Notes: generated by a model not told the origin, from the letters alone. DNA of 64,000 bases from Maribacter sp. PR1 (GCF_028464145.1 NZ_JAQPCG010000001.1:124001-188000), one strand, 5' to 3'; shown: positions 38,184 to 48,860, counted from the first letter of the stretch. Made by a program: numbers and translations.

Positions 38184-38768
38184 TTATTCTTTAGAATCAT
38201 CTTCCTTTTTAACCTCGTTTTCAGGTTGGGTTTCAGCTTCCTGTTTGGACGCTACTTCTGGAGCTTCTTCTGCCACAGGCTCCTTAACCTCTACTTCTTC
38301 AACCTTAGATGCTTCCTCATTAGAACTCTTACCTCCTCTTCTACTTCTTCTAGTAGATTTCTTCTTAGGTTTACCTGCATTATAAAGCTCATTAAAGTCT
38401 ACCAACTCTATCATGGCCATATCTGCATTATCACCAAGACGGTTTCCTAATTTGATGATTCTTGTGTAACCACCTGGCCTATCAGCAACCTTTTCAGATA
38501 CTACGCTAAACAATTCGTTAACAGCATATTTATCCCTGAGGTTTTTAAAAACAATACGCCTGTTATGGGTTCCTTTTTCGGCGGACTGATTATTTTCGGC
38601 TTTTGACTTTGTTATCAATGGCTCAACAAATTGTTTCAAAGCCTTGGCTTTAGCAACTGTAGTGTTGATTCTCTTATGTTCGATTAAAGAACATGCCATA
38701 TTCGCCAACATAGCCTTTCTATGCGCAGCCTTTCTACCTAAGTGGTTAACTTTTTTACCGTGTCTCAT
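38184..38768 (-). CDS. rplQ: 50S ribosomal protein L17 with acidic C-terminal extension
   Basis: The first 125 residues are canonical L17 ([20 protein letters not shown], then [12 protein letters not shown]), which sits near the exit of the peptide tunnel. About 65 further residues form a basic linker (RRSRRGG) and an acidic Glu/Val/Ala-rich tail, giving 194 residues against about 127 in E. coli. It is the last gene of the alpha operon, 59 bases after rpoA. Confidence 0.98.
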   Translation of the reverse strand: MRHGKKVNHLGRKAAHRKAMLANMACSLIEHKRINTTVAKAKALKQFVEPLITKSKAENNQSAEKGTHNRRIVFKNLRDKYAVNELFSVVSEKVADRPGGYTRIIKLGNRLGDNADMAMIELVDFNELYNAGKPKKKSTRRSRRGGKSSNEEASKVEEVEVKEPVAEEAPEVASKQEAETQPENEVKKEDDSKE

Positions 38769-38827
38769 TTTATAGTATTATCATCTTGCTACCAAACTCG
38801 AAAGAACGAGGAGCAAAATATGATTAA

Positions 38828-39820
38828 TTAATCCTTATCTAATTTGTATTTTGATAAATCCATTCCAAAGCTAAGACCTTTGTTGATGACCAACTCCTCT
38901 AGCTCAGTTAAAGACTTTTTACCGAAGTTTCTAAACTTCATCAAATCATTTTTGTTGAAAGAAACCAAATCACCTAAGGTGTCCACTTCTGCCGCCTTTA
39001 AACAATTTAAGGCACGTACAGAAAGATCCATATCGACCAATTTAGTTTTCAACAACTGTCTCATGTGTAATGACTCCTCATCATACGTCTCTGTCTGAGC
39101 AATCTCATCAGCTTCTAGCGTAATACGCTCATCGGAGAACAACATGAAATGGTGAATTAAAACCTTGGCAGCTTCTGTTAAGGCATCCTTTGGATGTATA
39201 GAGCCATCAGAAACAATTTCGAAAACTAATTTTTCGTAGTCCGTTTTTTGTTCAACACGAAAGTTCTCGATACTATACTTAACATTCTTTATTGGAGTAA
39301 AGATAGAGTCAACTGCAATAGTCCCAATTGGTGCACCAGATTTTTTGTTCTCCTCTGCAGGAACATAGCCTCTTCCCTTATCAATAGTAATCTCCATATT
39401 GATACTCACCTTTGGATCCATGTTACAGATAACCAGGTCAGGGTTCAACACTTGATAGCCAGAAATAAATTTTTGGAAATCCCCAGCAGTTAATTGTTCC
39501 TTTCCACTTACCGAGATAGAAACCACCTCTGCCTCCGAGTCCTCGATTTGTTTTTTAAAGCGAACTTGCTTCAAGTTCAATATAATTTCGGTTACATCTT
39601 CTACAACACCGGAAATTACAGAGAACTCATGTTCTACCTTGTCTATCCTTACGGATGTAATGGCATGGCCTTCCAAGGAAGAAAGCAACACCCTTCTTAA
39701 TGCATTCCCAACAGTTAATCCATAACCAGGTTCCAAAGGACGAAATTCGAACTTTCCTTCGAAATCTGAGGAATCGATCATTATTACTTTATCGGGTTTC
39801 TGAAAATTAAATAATGCCAT
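38828..39820 (-). CDS. rpoA: RNA polymerase alpha subunit
   Basis: A 330-residue alpha subunit. The N-terminal assembly domain (about 1-230) includes [20 protein letters not shown]. The C-terminal helix-hairpin domain (about 255-320) includes [20 protein letters not shown], the surface that binds UP elements and activators. It lies between rpsD and rplQ as usual. Confidence 0.99.
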   Translation of the reverse strand: MALFNFQKPDKVIMIDSSDFEGKFEFRPLEPGYGLTVGNALRRVLLSSLEGHAITSVRIDKVEHEFSVISGVVEDVTEIILNLKQVRFKKQIEDSEAEVVSISVSGKEQLTAGDFQKFISGYQVLNPDLVICNMDPKVSINMEITIDKGRGYVPAEENKKSGAPIGTIAVDSIFTPIKNVKYSIENFRVEQKTDYEKLVFEIVSDGSIHPKDALTEAAKVLIHHFMLFSDERITLEADEIAQTETYDEESLHMRQLLKTKLVDMDLSVRALNCLKAAEVDTLGDLVSFNKNDLMKFRNFGKKSLTELEELVINKGLSFGMDLSKYKLDKD

Positions 39821-39839
39821 AATTGGATCAGTGTTGTTT

Positions 39840-40445
39840 TTATTTAGAGTATAACTCGACTATTAATTGTTCTTTGATGTTTTCTGGAATCTGAAGTCTT
39901 TCAGGAACAGTAACAAACGTTCCTTCCTTTTTCTCAGTATTCCAAGTAATCCACTCGTAAACACTACTGCTAGCAGCTAGTGAATCTTGAATACTCTGTA
40001 AGGATTTAGACTTTTCCCTAACACCAACTACGTCTCCAGCTTTTAGGGAGTAAGATGGAATATTAACTATCTCTCCATTAACTGTTATGTGTCTATGCGA
40101 AACTAATTGTCTTGCACCACTTCTTGTAGGGGAAATACCCATTCTAAAAACCACATTGTCCAGACGGCTTTCACATAATTGCAATAGGATTTCACCAGTT
40201 ACTCCTTCTTTTCTTTTTGCGGTGGAGAAAAGATTTCTAAACTGTTTTTCTAAAATACCGTATGTATATTTAGCTTTTTGTTTCTCCATTAACTGTACGG
40301 AATACTCAGACTTTTTTCCTCTACGTCTGTTATTCCCATGCTGTCCTGGAGGGTAATTTTTCTTTTCAAAAGACTTATCGTCTCCGAATATCGCCTCACC
40401 AAACTTACGGGCGATTTTTGATTTTGGTCCTGTATATCTTGCCAT
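39840..40445 (-). CDS. rpsD: 30S ribosomal protein S4
   Basis: A 201-residue primary 16S-binding protein with the S4 domain at about 93-155 ([27 protein letters not shown]). S4 is the autogenous repressor of the alpha operon in E. coli. Here a 91-base gap with short hairpins precedes rpsD itself, unlike most other gaps in the cluster. Confidence 0.99.
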   Translation of the reverse strand: MARYTGPKSKIARKFGEAIFGDDKSFEKKNYPPGQHGNNRRRGKKSEYSVQLMEKQKAKYTYGILEKQFRNLFSTAKRKEGVTGEILLQLCESRLDNVVFRMGISPTRSGARQLVSHRHITVNGEIVNIPSYSLKAGDVVGVREKSKSLQSIQDSLAASSSVYEWITWNTEKKEGTFVTVPERLQIPENIKEQLIVELYSK

Positions 40446-40477
40446 TTTCTAAAATTGTGAAGATGAGATTATGAATT

Positions 40478-40516
40478 AAGGCTTATCCTTCGATAATCGT
40501 AACTACACCTTCGGTG
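40478..40516 (-). promoter_or_regulatory. Three mini-hairpins upstream of rpsD, candidate S4 leader
   Basis: Within the 91-base rpsK-rpsD gap, three small inverted repeats follow each other: CACC-TTC-GGTG (40506-40516), CGA-TAA-TCG (40491-40499) and AAGG-CTTAT-CCTT (40478-40490). Ribosomal protein genes often carry such leaders. Regulation by S4 is a guess from position. Confidence 0.35.
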
Positions 40517-40536
40517 AAATTTATATTAATACTTGA

Positions 40537-40929
40537 TTAAACTCTTCTTCTTTTTGGAGGCCTACATCCATTATGTGGCATTGGAGTAACATCAATAATT
40601 TCTGTTACCTCAATTCCTGAATTATGAATCGAACGGATTGCAGATTCCCTGCCGTTTCCTGGTCCTTTAACATAAACCTTTACTTTGCGTAAGCCCGCCT
40701 CATGGGCAACCTTCGCACAATCTTCCGCTGCTACCTGAGCCGCATAAGGAGTATTCTTTTTGGAACCTCTAAAACCTAACTTACCAGCCGATGACCAAGA
40801 AATAACATCTCCCTTCTTATTTGTCAATGATATGATGATATTGTTAAATGAAGCCGTTACGTGGGCCTCACCTACTGAATCAACTATAACTTTACGCTTT
40901 TTGGTTACCTTAGTATTTGCCTTTGCCAT
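40537..40929 (-). CDS. rpsK: 30S ribosomal protein S11
   Basis: A 130-residue platform protein with the conserved [26 protein letters not shown] and the C-terminal signature [18 protein letters not shown]. It follows rpsM after 9 bases and precedes the rpsD leader gap. Confidence 0.99.
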   Translation of the reverse strand: MAKANTKVTKKRKVIVDSVGEAHVTASFNNIIISLTNKKGDVISWSSAGKLGFRGSKKNTPYAAQVAAEDCAKVAHEAGLRKVKVYVKGPGNGRESAIRSIHNSGIEVTEIIDVTPMPHNGCRPPKRRRV

Positions 40930-40938
40930 AACTATCTA

Positions 40939-41313
40939 TTATTTAGTAGCTTTCTTCTTGTTAGCAACTGTTTTTCTCTTTCCTTTTCTAGTCCTAGAGT
41001 TGTTCTTTGTACGTTGACCTCTTAATGGCAAGCCGGATCTATGACGTATACCTCTGTAACATCCAATATCCATTAATCGCTTAATGTTCAATTGAGTTTC
41101 AGAACGTAACTCACCTTCAATAGTGTAGGAAGAAACTGCATCCCTAATACGACCTATTTCATCATCGTTCCAATCAGAAACCTTAGTATCCTCACTAACT
41201 TGGGCTTTTTCCAAAATTTCCTTGGCCCTACTTTTTCCAATCCCGAAAATATAGGTCAAGGCTATTACGCCCCTCTTTTGTTTTGGTATATCAATACCCG
41301 CGATTCTTGCCAT
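40939..41313 (-). CDS. rpsM: 30S ribosomal protein S13
   Basis: A 124-residue 30S head protein with [20 protein letters not shown] at the start, [20 protein letters not shown] as signature and a basic tail that contacts P-site tRNA. It follows rpmJ by 2 bases. Confidence 0.99.
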   Translation of the reverse strand: MARIAGIDIPKQKRGVIALTYIFGIGKSRAKEILEKAQVSEDTKVSDWNDDEIGRIRDAVSSYTIEGELRSETQLNIKRLMDIGCYRGIRHRSGLPLRGQRTKNNSRTRKGKRKTVANKKKATK

Positions 41314-41315
41314 AA

Positions 41316-41432
41316 TTACCCTTGTCTTTGTTTAAATCTAGGATTCTTTTTGTTGATTACGTACAATCTGCCTTTTCTGCGAACTATTTTGCAGTCGGCA
41401 CTTCTCTTTTTTATTGATGCTCTTACTTTCAT
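41316..41432 (-). CDS. rpmJ: 50S ribosomal protein L36
   Basis: A 38-residue protein, [20 protein letters not shown] followed by [18 protein letters not shown], with the L36 Lys/Arg pattern. Of the family's zinc-ribbon cysteines only C14 is kept, so this is the zinc-independent (C-minus) form. It lies between infA and rpsM, its usual place. Confidence 0.96.
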   Translation of the reverse strand: MKVRASIKKRSADCKIVRRKGRLYVINKKNPRFKQRQG

Positions 41433-41445
41433 CTTACTTGCTTTC

Positions 41446-41661
41446 TTAGTATCTATAAGTAATTCTTGCTTTCGTAAGGTCATATGGACTCATCTCCAAT
41501 TTAACCTTGTCTCCAGGTAACAACTTTATATAATGCATGCGCATCTTACCTGAAATATGCGCTGTAACTACATGTCCATTTTCCAATTCTACTCGAAACA
41601 TTGCATTTGACAATGCTTCTATAATGGATCCATCTTGTTCTATCGCTGCTTGTTTAGCCAT
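41446..41661 (-). CDS. infA: Translation initiation factor IF-1
   Basis: A 71-residue OB-fold protein that blocks the A site during initiation. Conserved residues: [33 protein letters not shown] and ITYRY at the end. It follows secY after 3 bases. Confidence 0.98.
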   Translation of the reverse strand: MAKQAAIEQDGSIIEALSNAMFRVELENGHVVTAHISGKMRMHYIKLLPGDKVKLEMSPYDLTKARITYRY

Positions 41662-41664
41662 AAA

Positions 41665-43008
41665 TTATGCTACTTTTCTATTTTTTCCGGTTTTCATTAA
41701 TCCGTCATAATGTCTATTCAAAAGGTAAGAATTTACCTGTTGCACAGTATCTATTGCCACTCCCACCATAATTAACAGGGAAGTACCTCCATAAAATAAG
41801 GCCCATCCTGCTTGTACATCTAACAATTTTACCACTATTGCGGGCAAAACGGCCAGCAAAGCTAAAAATATAGATCCAGGTAACGTAATTAATGACATTA
41901 TTTTATCCAAGAAATCTCCAGTTTCCTTTCCTGGCCTAATACCTGGGATAAATCCGCCACTACGTTTTAGATCATCGGCCATTTTATTTGTTGGTACGGT
42001 AATAGCCGTGTAGAAATACGTGAAAATAATGATTAGAAAGGCGAACAATAAATTATAGGCCCAACCAAAAATATCACTGAACTGTACTTGCATCCATTGT
42101 CCAAATGATGTATCATCAAAAGCTCCTCCAATCATTCCAGGCACAAACATGATTGCTTGGGCAAATATGATTGGCATAACCCCGGAGGCATTTAATTTTA
42201 GAGGAATGTATTGCCTTGAGCCCATGACATTCTTTTCATATCCACCAGATGCCGTTCTCCTAGCATACTGTACGGGTATTTGACGAGTTGCCATAACTAA
42301 AAGCACACTAGCCAAAATAACCAGGAACCATACAATTACCTCTATAAGTATAAACATTAAACCACCATTATTATTGGTAGTTCTTGAAACAAATTCTTGA
42401 ACAAAAGATTGGGGCATTGTTGCTATAATACCAATCATAATCAATAAAGAAATACCATTTCCAATACCTTTATCCGTAATTTTCTCGCCCAACCACATGG
42501 CAAATACACATCCAGATACCAATATAATTACGGCCGGAATCATAAAATCCAAACCTTTTCCAAGTATAAAGGCAGTATCAGGAACACCAAAAGCTCCCAA
42601 TCCATACAAATATGCCGGTGCCTGAACGATACAAATACCAATTGTTAACCAACGGGTAATTTGATTAATCGTTTTTCTTCCGCTTTCACCTTCCTTCTGT
42701 AATTTTTGAAGGTAAGGAATCGCAATACCCATTAACTGAACCACAATCGAAGCGGAGATATAAGGCATAATACCCAATGCAAAAATGGAAGCATTGGCAA
42801 AAGCCCCACCGGTAAAAGCATTTAATAGACCAAAAATACCCTGATCTGTACCGTCGGCCAATCCCCCTAACTGGGTTGAGTCTATACCTGGAAGAACAAT
42901 TTGGCAACCAAATCTATAAACCAATAGAAGGCCTAGAGTTATGATAATTCTATTCCTTAGCTCTTCTATCTTCCAAATATTGGATATTGTATCGATAAAT
43001 TTCTTCAT
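41665..43008 (-). CDS. secY: Protein translocase subunit SecY
   Basis: A 447-residue channel with ten membrane helices, the core of SecYEG. Signature 1 is in LVYRFGCQIVLPGI and the plug follows; GIGNGISLLIM and the cytoplasmic loop RRTASGGYEKN are typical. It sits between rplO and infA, in the spc part of the cluster. Confidence 0.99.
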   Translation of the reverse strand: MKKFIDTISNIWKIEELRNRIIITLGLLLVYRFGCQIVLPGIDSTQLGGLADGTDQGIFGLLNAFTGGAFANASIFALGIMPYISASIVVQLMGIAIPYLQKLQKEGESGRKTINQITRWLTIGICIVQAPAYLYGLGAFGVPDTAFILGKGLDFMIPAVIILVSGCVFAMWLGEKITDKGIGNGISLLIMIGIIATMPQSFVQEFVSRTTNNNGGLMFILIEVIVWFLVILASVLLVMATRQIPVQYARRTASGGYEKNVMGSRQYIPLKLNASGVMPIIFAQAIMFVPGMIGGAFDDTSFGQWMQVQFSDIFGWAYNLLFAFLIIIFTYFYTAITVPTNKMADDLKRSGGFIPGIRPGKETGDFLDKIMSLITLPGSIFLALLAVLPAIVVKLLDVQAGWALFYGGTSLLIMVGVAIDTVQQVNSYLLNRHYDGLMKTGKNRKVA

Positions 43009-43022
43009 GTTCCCGCTTATAC

Positions 43023-43475
43023 TTATAAACTTATTGCTTCACCACCTGCAGCTTCAATAGCAGCTTTTGCCGAAGCAGAAAATTTATGTACAGATACTTT
43101 AAGGGCAGCCTTCAATTCTCCTCCCCCTAAAATTTTAACCAAATCATTTTTACCCACTAAACCATTCTCAACCAAAGTATCGAAAGAGACAGCGTCTTTT
43201 ATTACCTTATCATCTACTAGTTCCTGTAGCTTATTAAGGTTTATACCTTTGTAGTCCTTACGATTAATATTCGTAAAACCAAACTTGGGAACACGTCTTT
43301 GCAAAGGCATTTGACCACCTTCAAACCCGATTTTCTTTGAGTAACCAGATCTAGATTTAGCACCTTTATGGCCTCTTGCAGCAGTACCACCCTTTCCAGA
43401 GCCCTGACCTCTACCTAATCGTTTACCATCTCTATTTACGGAACCTTCTGCAGGTTTTAGATTACTTAAATTCAT
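43023..43475 (-). CDS. rplO: 50S ribosomal protein L15
   Basis: A 150-residue late-assembly protein with the Gly/Arg-rich N-terminus (RLGRGQGSGKGGTAARGHKG) and GFEGGQMPLQRRVPKFGF. It is followed by secY after 14 bases. Confidence 0.99.
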   Translation of the reverse strand: MNLSNLKPAEGSVNRDGKRLGRGQGSGKGGTAARGHKGAKSRSGYSKKIGFEGGQMPLQRRVPKFGFTNINRKDYKGINLNKLQELVDDKVIKDAVSFDTLVENGLVGKNDLVKILGGGELKAALKVSVHKFSASAKAAIEAAGGEAISL

Positions 43476-43486
43476 TAGATCTATAT

Positions 43487-43666
43487 TTAAGCTTCTTCTG
43501 TAGAAACTAAATGTTTAACTTTATTTATCATGCCCAGAATATTGGGTGTTGCATCGTGCTCAACTACCTGTCCAATTCTTTTCAGTCCAAGAGCTTCCAA
43601 AGTCCTTTTTTGATTTTGAGGCTTTTTAATACCGCTCTTAAGTTGTGTTACTTTAATCTTTGCCAT
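43487..43666 (-). CDS. rpmD: 50S ribosomal protein L30
   Basis: A 59-residue protein: AKIKVTQLKSGIKKPQNQKR, LEALGLKRIGQVVEHDATP and ILGMINKVKHLV match the L30 fold. The frame runs from ATG at 43666 to TAA at 43487. It lies between rpsE and rplO and completes the spc order. Confidence 0.97.
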   Translation of the reverse strand: MAKIKVTQLKSGIKKPQNQKRTLEALGLKRIGQVVEHDATPNILGMINKVKHLVSTEEA

Positions 43667-43698
43667 TTTATATAGTAATTAGTTTAGTATTTAATAAA

Positions 43699-43735
43699 AA
43701 GTACTGGATTTCTGTTCAGATAACTTTAAGTACTT
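43699..43735 (-). promoter_or_regulatory. Hairpin in the rpsE-rpmD gap
   Basis: AAGTACT and AGTACTT pair across a 23-base loop, followed on the minus strand by TTTATTAAA. The 97-base gap is long for this cluster. It may be a weak attenuator or a processing site. Confidence 0.3.
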
Positions 43736-43763
43736 CTTTCTATATACTTTTTACTATTAATAT

Positions 43764-44288
43764 TTATCCTTTAAAAACCTTATCCATAGAAATTCCACGT
43801 TGTTGTGAAATTGTTCTGGCATCCCTTAATTGCAACAATGCATCAAAAGTGGCTTTTACTACATTGTGAGGGTTGGAAGACCCTTGTGACTTGGACAATA
43901 CATCATGAACACCAACAGCTTCCAATACGGCCCTTACTGCACCTCCGGCAATCACACCTGTACCATGTGAAGCTGGCTGAATATATACACGCGCACCTCC
44001 ATATTTTCCTTTTTGCTCATGAGGGAGGGTGCCTTTATTCAAAGGAATTCGAATCAAATTCTTTTTACCATCTTCAATTGCCTTGGCAATTGCAGTAGCA
44101 ACCTCTTTTGACTTTCCAAGACCGTGCCCTACAACACCATTCTCATCACCAACAACAACGATAGCAGAAAAACCGAAAGCCCTACCACCTTTAGTTACCT
44201 TGGTTACACGTTGTACCCCAACTAACCTATCTTTTAAATCTAAACCTCCCGGTTTAACAGTTTCTACGTTTTTGTATTTTTGGAACAT
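43764..44288 (-). CDS. rpsE: 30S ribosomal protein S5
   Basis: A 174-residue protein of the accuracy centre. The double-stranded-RNA-binding-like N-terminal domain includes [20 protein letters not shown] and [17 protein letters not shown]; the C-terminal domain includes [15 protein letters not shown]. It follows rplR after 9 bases. Confidence 0.99.
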   Translation of the reverse strand: MFQKYKNVETVKPGGLDLKDRLVGVQRVTKVTKGGRAFGFSAIVVVGDENGVVGHGLGKSKEVATAIAKAIEDGKKNLIRIPLNKGTLPHEQKGKYGGARVYIQPASHGTGVIAGGAVRAVLEAVGVHDVLSKSQGSSNPHNVVKATFDALLQLRDARTISQQRGISMDKVFKG

Positions 44289-44297
44289 ACCTTTAAT

Positions 44298-44654
44298 TTA
44301 GAATTTTAATCCTGCTTCCCTTGCGCCTTCCGCTAAAGACTTAACTCGTCCGTGATAAAGGTTACCACCTCTATCAAATGCAACCTTTTCTATTCCAGCC
44401 GCTTTAGATTTCTCAGCGATAGCCTTGCCTACAAGTGCAGCAATTTCTGTTTTGTTACCCTTAGAGGTAGCAATATCCTTATCTCTGGATGAAGCTGCAG
44501 CCAAGGTTACACCTTTTACATCATCTATCAATTGTGCATAGATTTCGCTGTTACTTCTAAAGACTGATAGTCTTGGCCTTTCGGCAGTTCCATTGGATAC
44601 CTTACGGATTCTCCTTCGAATTCTATACTTTCTTTGTGTTTTTGATAATCCCAT
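44298..44654 (-). CDS. rplR: 50S ribosomal protein L18
   Basis: A 118-residue 5S rRNA-binding protein with [18 protein letters not shown] and the C-terminal [20 protein letters not shown]. It lies between rplF and rpsE with about 10-base gaps. Confidence 0.99.
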   Translation of the reverse strand: MGLSKTQRKYRIRRRIRKVSNGTAERPRLSVFRSNSEIYAQLIDDVKGVTLAAASSRDKDIATSKGNKTEIAALVGKAIAEKSKAAGIEKVAFDRGGNLYHGRVKSLAEGAREAGLKF

Positions 44655-44664
44655 AATACTTTTA

Positions 44665-45207
44665 TTAAGCCGATTTACCAGCTTTTCTTCTTAATTGTTC
44701 ACCAACAAATTTGACTCCTTTTCCTTTGTAAGGCTCAGGCTTACGAAATGATCTGATTTTTGCCGCTATATGTCCCACTAACTGCTTATCGTGAGAAGTT
44801 AATTTAACTATAGGGTTCTTTCCTTTTTCAGAAATAGTTTCAACTTTAACCTCTGGTGCCAAGTCAAAAACGATATTGTGAGAAAAACCTAATGCCAAAT
44901 CAAGCTTTTGACCCTGATTACTGGCACGGTAACCAACACCTACCAACTCTAGTTCTTTAGTCCACCCTTTGGATACACCTTCAACCATGTTAAGTATCAA
45001 AGATCGATACAAACCGTGTTTTGCTTTATGCTCTTTAGAGTCTGACGGTCTTGTTACCCAAGCCTGTCCATCTTCTACTTTTACATCAACACCTGAAAAA
45101 TCTTGAGTCAACTCACCTAATTTACCTTTTACGGTAATTACCTTGTCTTTGACTTCAATTGTAACTCCATCAGGAATTGCTATCGGATTATTTCCTATTC
45201 TAGACAT
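44665..45207 (-). CDS. rplF: 50S ribosomal protein L6
   Basis: A 180-residue protein with two L6 repeats, [15 protein letters not shown] at the start and the signature [19 protein letters not shown] near the end. It sits near the factor-binding site. It follows rpsH after 20 bases. Confidence 0.99.
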   Translation of the reverse strand: MSRIGNNPIAIPDGVTIEVKDKVITVKGKLGELTQDFSGVDVKVEDGQAWVTRPSDSKEHKAKHGLYRSLILNMVEGVSKGWTKELELVGVGYRASNQGQKLDLALGFSHNIVFDLAPEVKVETISEKGKNPIVKLTSHDKQLVGHIAAKIRSFRKPEPYKGKGVKFVGEQLRRKAGKSA

Positions 45208-45227
45208 CTTCTAACTCTTTAATTCTA

Positions 45228-45626
45228 TTAATAAACGTAGCATAAAACCTCTCCACCAACATTCTCCGCCTTGGCCTGCTTACTCGTCATAACACCATGT
45301 GATGTCGACACAATAGCAATACCGAGACCGTTAAGGACTCTAGGCAAATTATCATTGGATGAATACTTTCTCAAACCTGGCTTACTTATACGTTGTATTC
45401 TCTTGATTACAGGTTCTTTCGTCATCTTATCATATTTCAGGGCAATCTTAATTGTTCCCTGAACTTTATCATCTTCGAACTTGTAACTTAAAATATATCC
45501 TTGGTCGAATAATATTTTAGTTATTTCCTTTTTTAGGTTGGAAGCCGGGATTTCCACAACTCTGTGTCCTGCCCTACTCGCGTTTCTAACTCTTGTTAGA
45601 TAATCTGCTATAGTATCTGTTACCAT
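45228..45626 (-). CDS. rpsH: 30S ribosomal protein S8
   Basis: A 132-residue 16S-binding protein ([19 protein letters not shown], and [19 protein letters not shown] at the C-terminus). In E. coli S8 represses the spc operon at rplE; no equivalent leader is obvious here. It follows rpsN after 66 bases. Confidence 0.99.
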   Translation of the reverse strand: MVTDTIADYLTRVRNASRAGHRVVEIPASNLKKEITKILFDQGYILSYKFEDDKVQGTIKIALKYDKMTKEPVIKRIQRISKPGLRKYSSNDNLPRVLNGLGIAIVSTSHGVMTSKQAKAENVGGEVLCYVY

Positions 45627-45692
45627 TTATATATAATTCGGTGACGGTTTTTAGCGTTAGACTAAACCTGAAACCAGTTATTAATTCTATTT

Positions 45693-45962
45693 CTACCAGC
45701 TGGCCTTTTTAACCCCAGGTATCAAACCTTGGTTAGCCATTTCCCTGAACATAACCCTAGAGATTCCAAAAGTCCTCATATAACCTTTAGGTCTACCAGT
45801 AAGCTTACATCTGTTGTGCATACGTACTGGTGAGGCATTTTTTGGCAATTTCTGTAGTGCTTCGTAATCGCCAGCCTCCTTAAGAGCCTTACGCTTTTCA
45901 GCATATTTAGCTACAGTCTTTGCCCTTTTTCTCTCACGGGCTTTCATTGATTCTTTAGCCAT
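45693..45962 (-). CDS. rpsN: 30S ribosomal protein S14
   Basis: An 89-residue protein of the zinc-independent (C-minus) type, with the basic start [16 protein letters not shown] and signature [20 protein letters not shown]. It follows rplE after 1 base. Confidence 0.98.
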   Translation of the reverse strand: MAKESMKARERKRAKTVAKYAEKRKALKEAGDYEALQKLPKNASPVRMHNRCKLTGRPKGYMRTFGISRVMFREMANQGLIPGVKKASW

Positions 45963-45963
45963 T

Positions 45964-46515
45964 CTAGTTCTTTTTAAAAGGTAATCCTAATTCCGTTAAT
46001 AATGACTTTGCTTCCTTGTCCGTTTCGGCCGAGGTAACAAAAGTTACGTCCATCCCATTAATTCTATTGATTTTATCAATATTAATCTCTGGGAAGATAA
46101 TCTGTTCGGTAATTCCTAGATTATAGTTTCCACGTCCATCAAAGCCTGTAGCCTTAATTCCTTGAAAATCCCTAACCCTAGGCAATGCGGAGGTAACCAA
46201 TCTATCTAAAAATTCATACATCCGATCGCCACGTAATGTTACTTTTGCCCCAATTGGCATTCCCTTTCTTAACTTGAAAGCAGCAACATCCTTTTTAGAA
46301 AGAGTAGCAACAGCTTTCTGACCAGTAATCATGGTCATTTCATCCACTGCATGGTCAATAAGCTTCTTATCCGCTACCGCTGCACCAACTCCTCTACTAA
46401 CAACAATTTTTTTCAACTTAGGAACTTGCATTACGTTATTGTAACCAAATTCTTCGGTCAAGGCCGCAACTATACGGTCCTTGTATTCTTTCTTTAATCT
46501 TGCAACGTAAGCCAT
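45964..46515 (-). CDS. rplE: 50S ribosomal protein L5
   Basis: A 183-residue 5S rRNA-binding protein with [37 protein letters not shown] and [19 protein letters not shown]. It follows rplX after 2 bases. Confidence 0.99.
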   Translation of the reverse strand: MAYVARLKKEYKDRIVAALTEEFGYNNVMQVPKLKKIVVSRGVGAAVADKKLIDHAVDEMTMITGQKAVATLSKKDVAAFKLRKGMPIGAKVTLRGDRMYEFLDRLVTSALPRVRDFQGIKATGFDGRGNYNLGITEQIIFPEINIDKINRINGMDVTFVTSAETDKEAKSLLTELGLPFKKN

Positions 46516-46517
46516 AA

Positions 46518-46832
46518 CTAAATTACTTCATTTGATTTCTTGGAAAACCTAACCTTTTTTCCATCTCTCATTTCATACCCAACTCGTGTAGTTTCACCCG
46601 ATTTGGAATCAATTAACGATAGATTGGAAACATGAATAAAAGCTTCCTTTTTTACGATACCACCTTGAGGGTTCTTTGCACTTGGCTTCTCATGTTTAGA
46701 AACCATATTTACTCCCTCTACAATCGCTTTATTCTTTTCAAGATTTACGGTCATTACCTTACCTTCAGAACCTTTATGGTCCCCAGCAACGACTCTTACC
46801 GTATCTCCTGTTTTTATTTTTAACTTTTTCAT
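46518..46832 (-). CDS. rplX: 50S ribosomal protein L24
   Basis: A 104-residue assembly-initiator protein with a KOW motif ([20 protein letters not shown]). The ATG at 46832 is chosen because the family starts [10 protein letters not shown]; the longer frame from 46874 would overlap rplN by 29 bases. The gap to rplN is then 13 bases. Confidence 0.97.
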   Translation of the reverse strand: MKKLKIKTGDTVRVVAGDHKGSEGKVMTVNLEKNKAIVEGVNMVSKHEKPSAKNPQGGIVKKEAFIHVSNLSLIDSKSGETTRVGYEMRDGKKVRFSKKSNEVI

Positions 46833-46845
46833 CTTGATAATCAAA

Positions 46846-47214
46846 TTATAGTACCTCCGGGGCCAATGAAACAATTTTCATAAACTGCTTGTCCCTAAGC
46901 TCTCTTGCCACAGGACCAAATACACGAGTTCCGCGCATTTCACCAGTAGGGTTTAACAAAACACATGCGTTATCATCAAAACGGATATAAGAACCATCCG
47001 GTCTTCTAACCTCCTTTTTTGTTCTAACCACTACAGCAGTAGAAACAGCACCTTTTTTTATACCTCCGTTTGGAGTAGCTTCCTTAACGGTAACAACAAT
47101 TTTATCACCAATAGAAGCATATCTTCTTTTTGTACCCCCAAGAACACGGATAGTTAAAACTTCCTTTGCTCCGGTATTATCCGCTACCTTTAATCTAGAT
47201 TCTTGCTGTAACAT
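46846..47214 (-). CDS. rplN: 50S ribosomal protein L14
   Basis: A 122-residue protein, canonical from [19 protein letters not shown] to the C-terminal [16 protein letters not shown]. It contacts 16S rRNA in an intersubunit bridge. It follows rpsQ after 3 bases. Confidence 0.99.
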   Translation of the reverse strand: MLQQESRLKVADNTGAKEVLTIRVLGGTKRRYASIGDKIVVTVKEATPNGGIKKGAVSTAVVVRTKKEVRRPDGSYIRFDDNACVLLNPTGEMRGTRVFGPVARELRDKQFMKIVSLAPEVL

Positions 47215-47217
47215 AAC

Positions 47218-47475
47218 TTATTTGGCTCTTTCTAAGATTTCTACTAACCTCCAACACTTGGTCTTGCTCATAGGACGTGTCTCCATAATCTTTACGGTAT
47301 CACCGATATTACAATCGTTCTTTTCGTCATGAGCAACATATTTCTTTGTTTTCAAAACGAACTTACCGTACATGGGGTGTTTTACTCTTTTAACCTCGGC
47401 GACAACGATGGATTTTTCCATTTTATCACTTGTTACTACCCCGACTCTCTCTTTTCTTAAGTTTCTTTTTTCCAT
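47218..47475 (-). CDS. rpsQ: 30S ribosomal protein S17
   Basis: An 85-residue OB-fold protein with [19 protein letters not shown] and [20 protein letters not shown]. It lies between rpmC and rplN. Confidence 0.99.
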   Translation of the reverse strand: MEKRNLRKERVGVVTSDKMEKSIVVAEVKRVKHPMYGKFVLKTKKYVAHDEKNDCNIGDTVKIMETRPMSKTKCWRLVEILERAK

Positions 47476-47488
47476 AAAGCAGAACCAA

Positions 47489-47680
47489 TTATTGGTTTTC
47501 CCTTTTAGTTAATTCAGTAGCTAATCTTGCAACCGTTCTTCTTACTTTTCTAATTTGAAGAGGGTTTTCCAATGGAGTCACAAAATGAGCCATTTTTAAA
47601 TCCGCATGCTGCTTTTTATACTCTGCAAGTTTTTCCGTAAGTCCTTCAACAGACAATTCCTTAATTTCTTGTTTTTTCAT
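47489..47680 (-). CDS. rpmC: 50S ribosomal protein L29
   Basis: A 63-residue two-helix protein ([20 protein letters not shown], then [19 protein letters not shown]) near the tunnel exit. It follows rplP after 12 bases. Confidence 0.98.
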   Translation of the reverse strand: MKKQEIKELSVEGLTEKLAEYKKQHADLKMAHFVTPLENPLQIRKVRRTVARLATELTKRENQ

Positions 47681-47692
47681 GATTTCCTACGA

Positions 47693-48118
47693 TTAATTGT
47701 CAACTGTATAATCTCTTGCAACAATAAATTTTGTTCTAACAGGAAGTTTCTGTGCGGCCAGTCTAAGCGCCTCCTTAGCTATATCGATAGAAACACCTGC
47801 AATTTCAAACATTACCCTTCCAGGTTTCACAACGGCTACAAAATATTCCGGCGCACCCTTACCTTTACCCATACGTACTTCTAGAGGTTTTTTGGTAATC
47901 GGCTTATCTGGAAATATTTTAATCCATAATTGACCTTCCCTTTTCATATATCTCGTAGCTGCAATACGAGCGGCTTCGATTTGACGGGATGTCAAAAAAG
48001 AAGAGTCCATAGATTTTATTCCGAACATACCATTTGAAAGTTGATGCCCTCTACCGGCATTGCCTTTCATACGGCCTTTCTGCATTTTTCGGAACTTCGT
48101 TCTTTTTGGTTGTAACAT
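47693..48118 (-). CDS. rplP: 50S ribosomal protein L16
   Basis: A 141-residue protein at the A-site tRNA elbow. Canonical [20 protein letters not shown], then [18 protein letters not shown]. It follows rpsC after 21 bases. Confidence 0.99.
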   Translation of the reverse strand: MLQPKRTKFRKMQKGRMKGNAGRGHQLSNGMFGIKSMDSSFLTSRQIEAARIAATRYMKREGQLWIKIFPDKPITKKPLEVRMGKGKGAPEYFVAVVKPGRVMFEIAGVSIDIAKEALRLAAQKLPVRTKFIVARDYTVDN

Positions 48119-48139
48119 TTTTCTCTACTTCTTTAATTA

Positions 48140-48859
48140 TTACTTTCTACGACGAGGTTTTCTTCCACCGTCTTTCTTTCCACCTTTAGATGATTGTCCT
48201 TTTTGCATTCCAACCAATGGAGAAAGCTCTCTTTTTCCGTAAACCTCACCCTTCATAATCCAAACCTTGATACCTAGTTTTCCATAAGTAGTCTGGGCTT
48301 CGTGCAAGGCATAATCTATATCCGCCCTAAAAGTAGACAGCGGAATCCTTCCATCTTTATAAGATTCGGAACGCGCCATCTCAGCTCCGTTAAGACGACC
48401 TGAAATTTGAATTTTAATACCTTCGGCATTCATTCTCATAGCAGCTGCAATCGCCATTTTTATAGCCCTTCTAAATGAAATTCTACTTTCTATTTGGCGT
48501 GCAATACTCGCAGCCACAAGGTTGGCATCCAACTCCGGTCTCTTAATCTCGTAAATATTAATCTGAACCTCCTTGTTGGTAATTTTCTTAAGCTCTTCCT
48601 TTAGCTTATCTACTTCTTGCCCACCTTTACCGATAATAATACCCGGTCTAGCAGTGGTTACAGTAACCGTTATCAATTTTAGCGTTCTTTCTATAATAAC
48701 TCTAGAAACACTTGCCTTTGACAACCTAGCATGGATATACTTTCTGATTTTGTCGTCCTCTGCCAGTTTATCACCGTAATCATTTCCTCCGTACCAGTTA
48801 GATTCCCATCCCCTGATGATTCCTAGACGATTTCCTATTGGATTAGTTTTCTGTCCCAT
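48140..48859 (-). CDS. rpsC: 30S ribosomal protein S3
   Basis: A 239-residue protein at the mRNA entry. The KH domain includes [20 protein letters not shown]; the C-terminal domain includes [21 protein letters not shown] Gly/Lys/Arg-rich tail ends GGRKPRRRK. It follows rplV after 1 base. Confidence 0.99.
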   Translation of the reverse strand: MGQKTNPIGNRLGIIRGWESNWYGGNDYGDKLAEDDKIRKYIHARLSKASVSRVIIERTLKLITVTVTTARPGIIIGKGGQEVDKLKEELKKITNKEVQINIYEIKRPELDANLVAASIARQIESRISFRRAIKMAIAAAMRMNAEGIKIQISGRLNGAEMARSESYKDGRIPLSTFRADIDYALHEAQTTYGKLGIKVWIMKGEVYGKRELSPLVGMQKGQSSKGGKKDGGRKPRRRK

Positions 48860-48860
48860 T

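Noticed and set aside
46833-46874. Longer N-terminus of L24
   Set aside because: It overlaps rplN by 29 bases and has no counterpart in the family.
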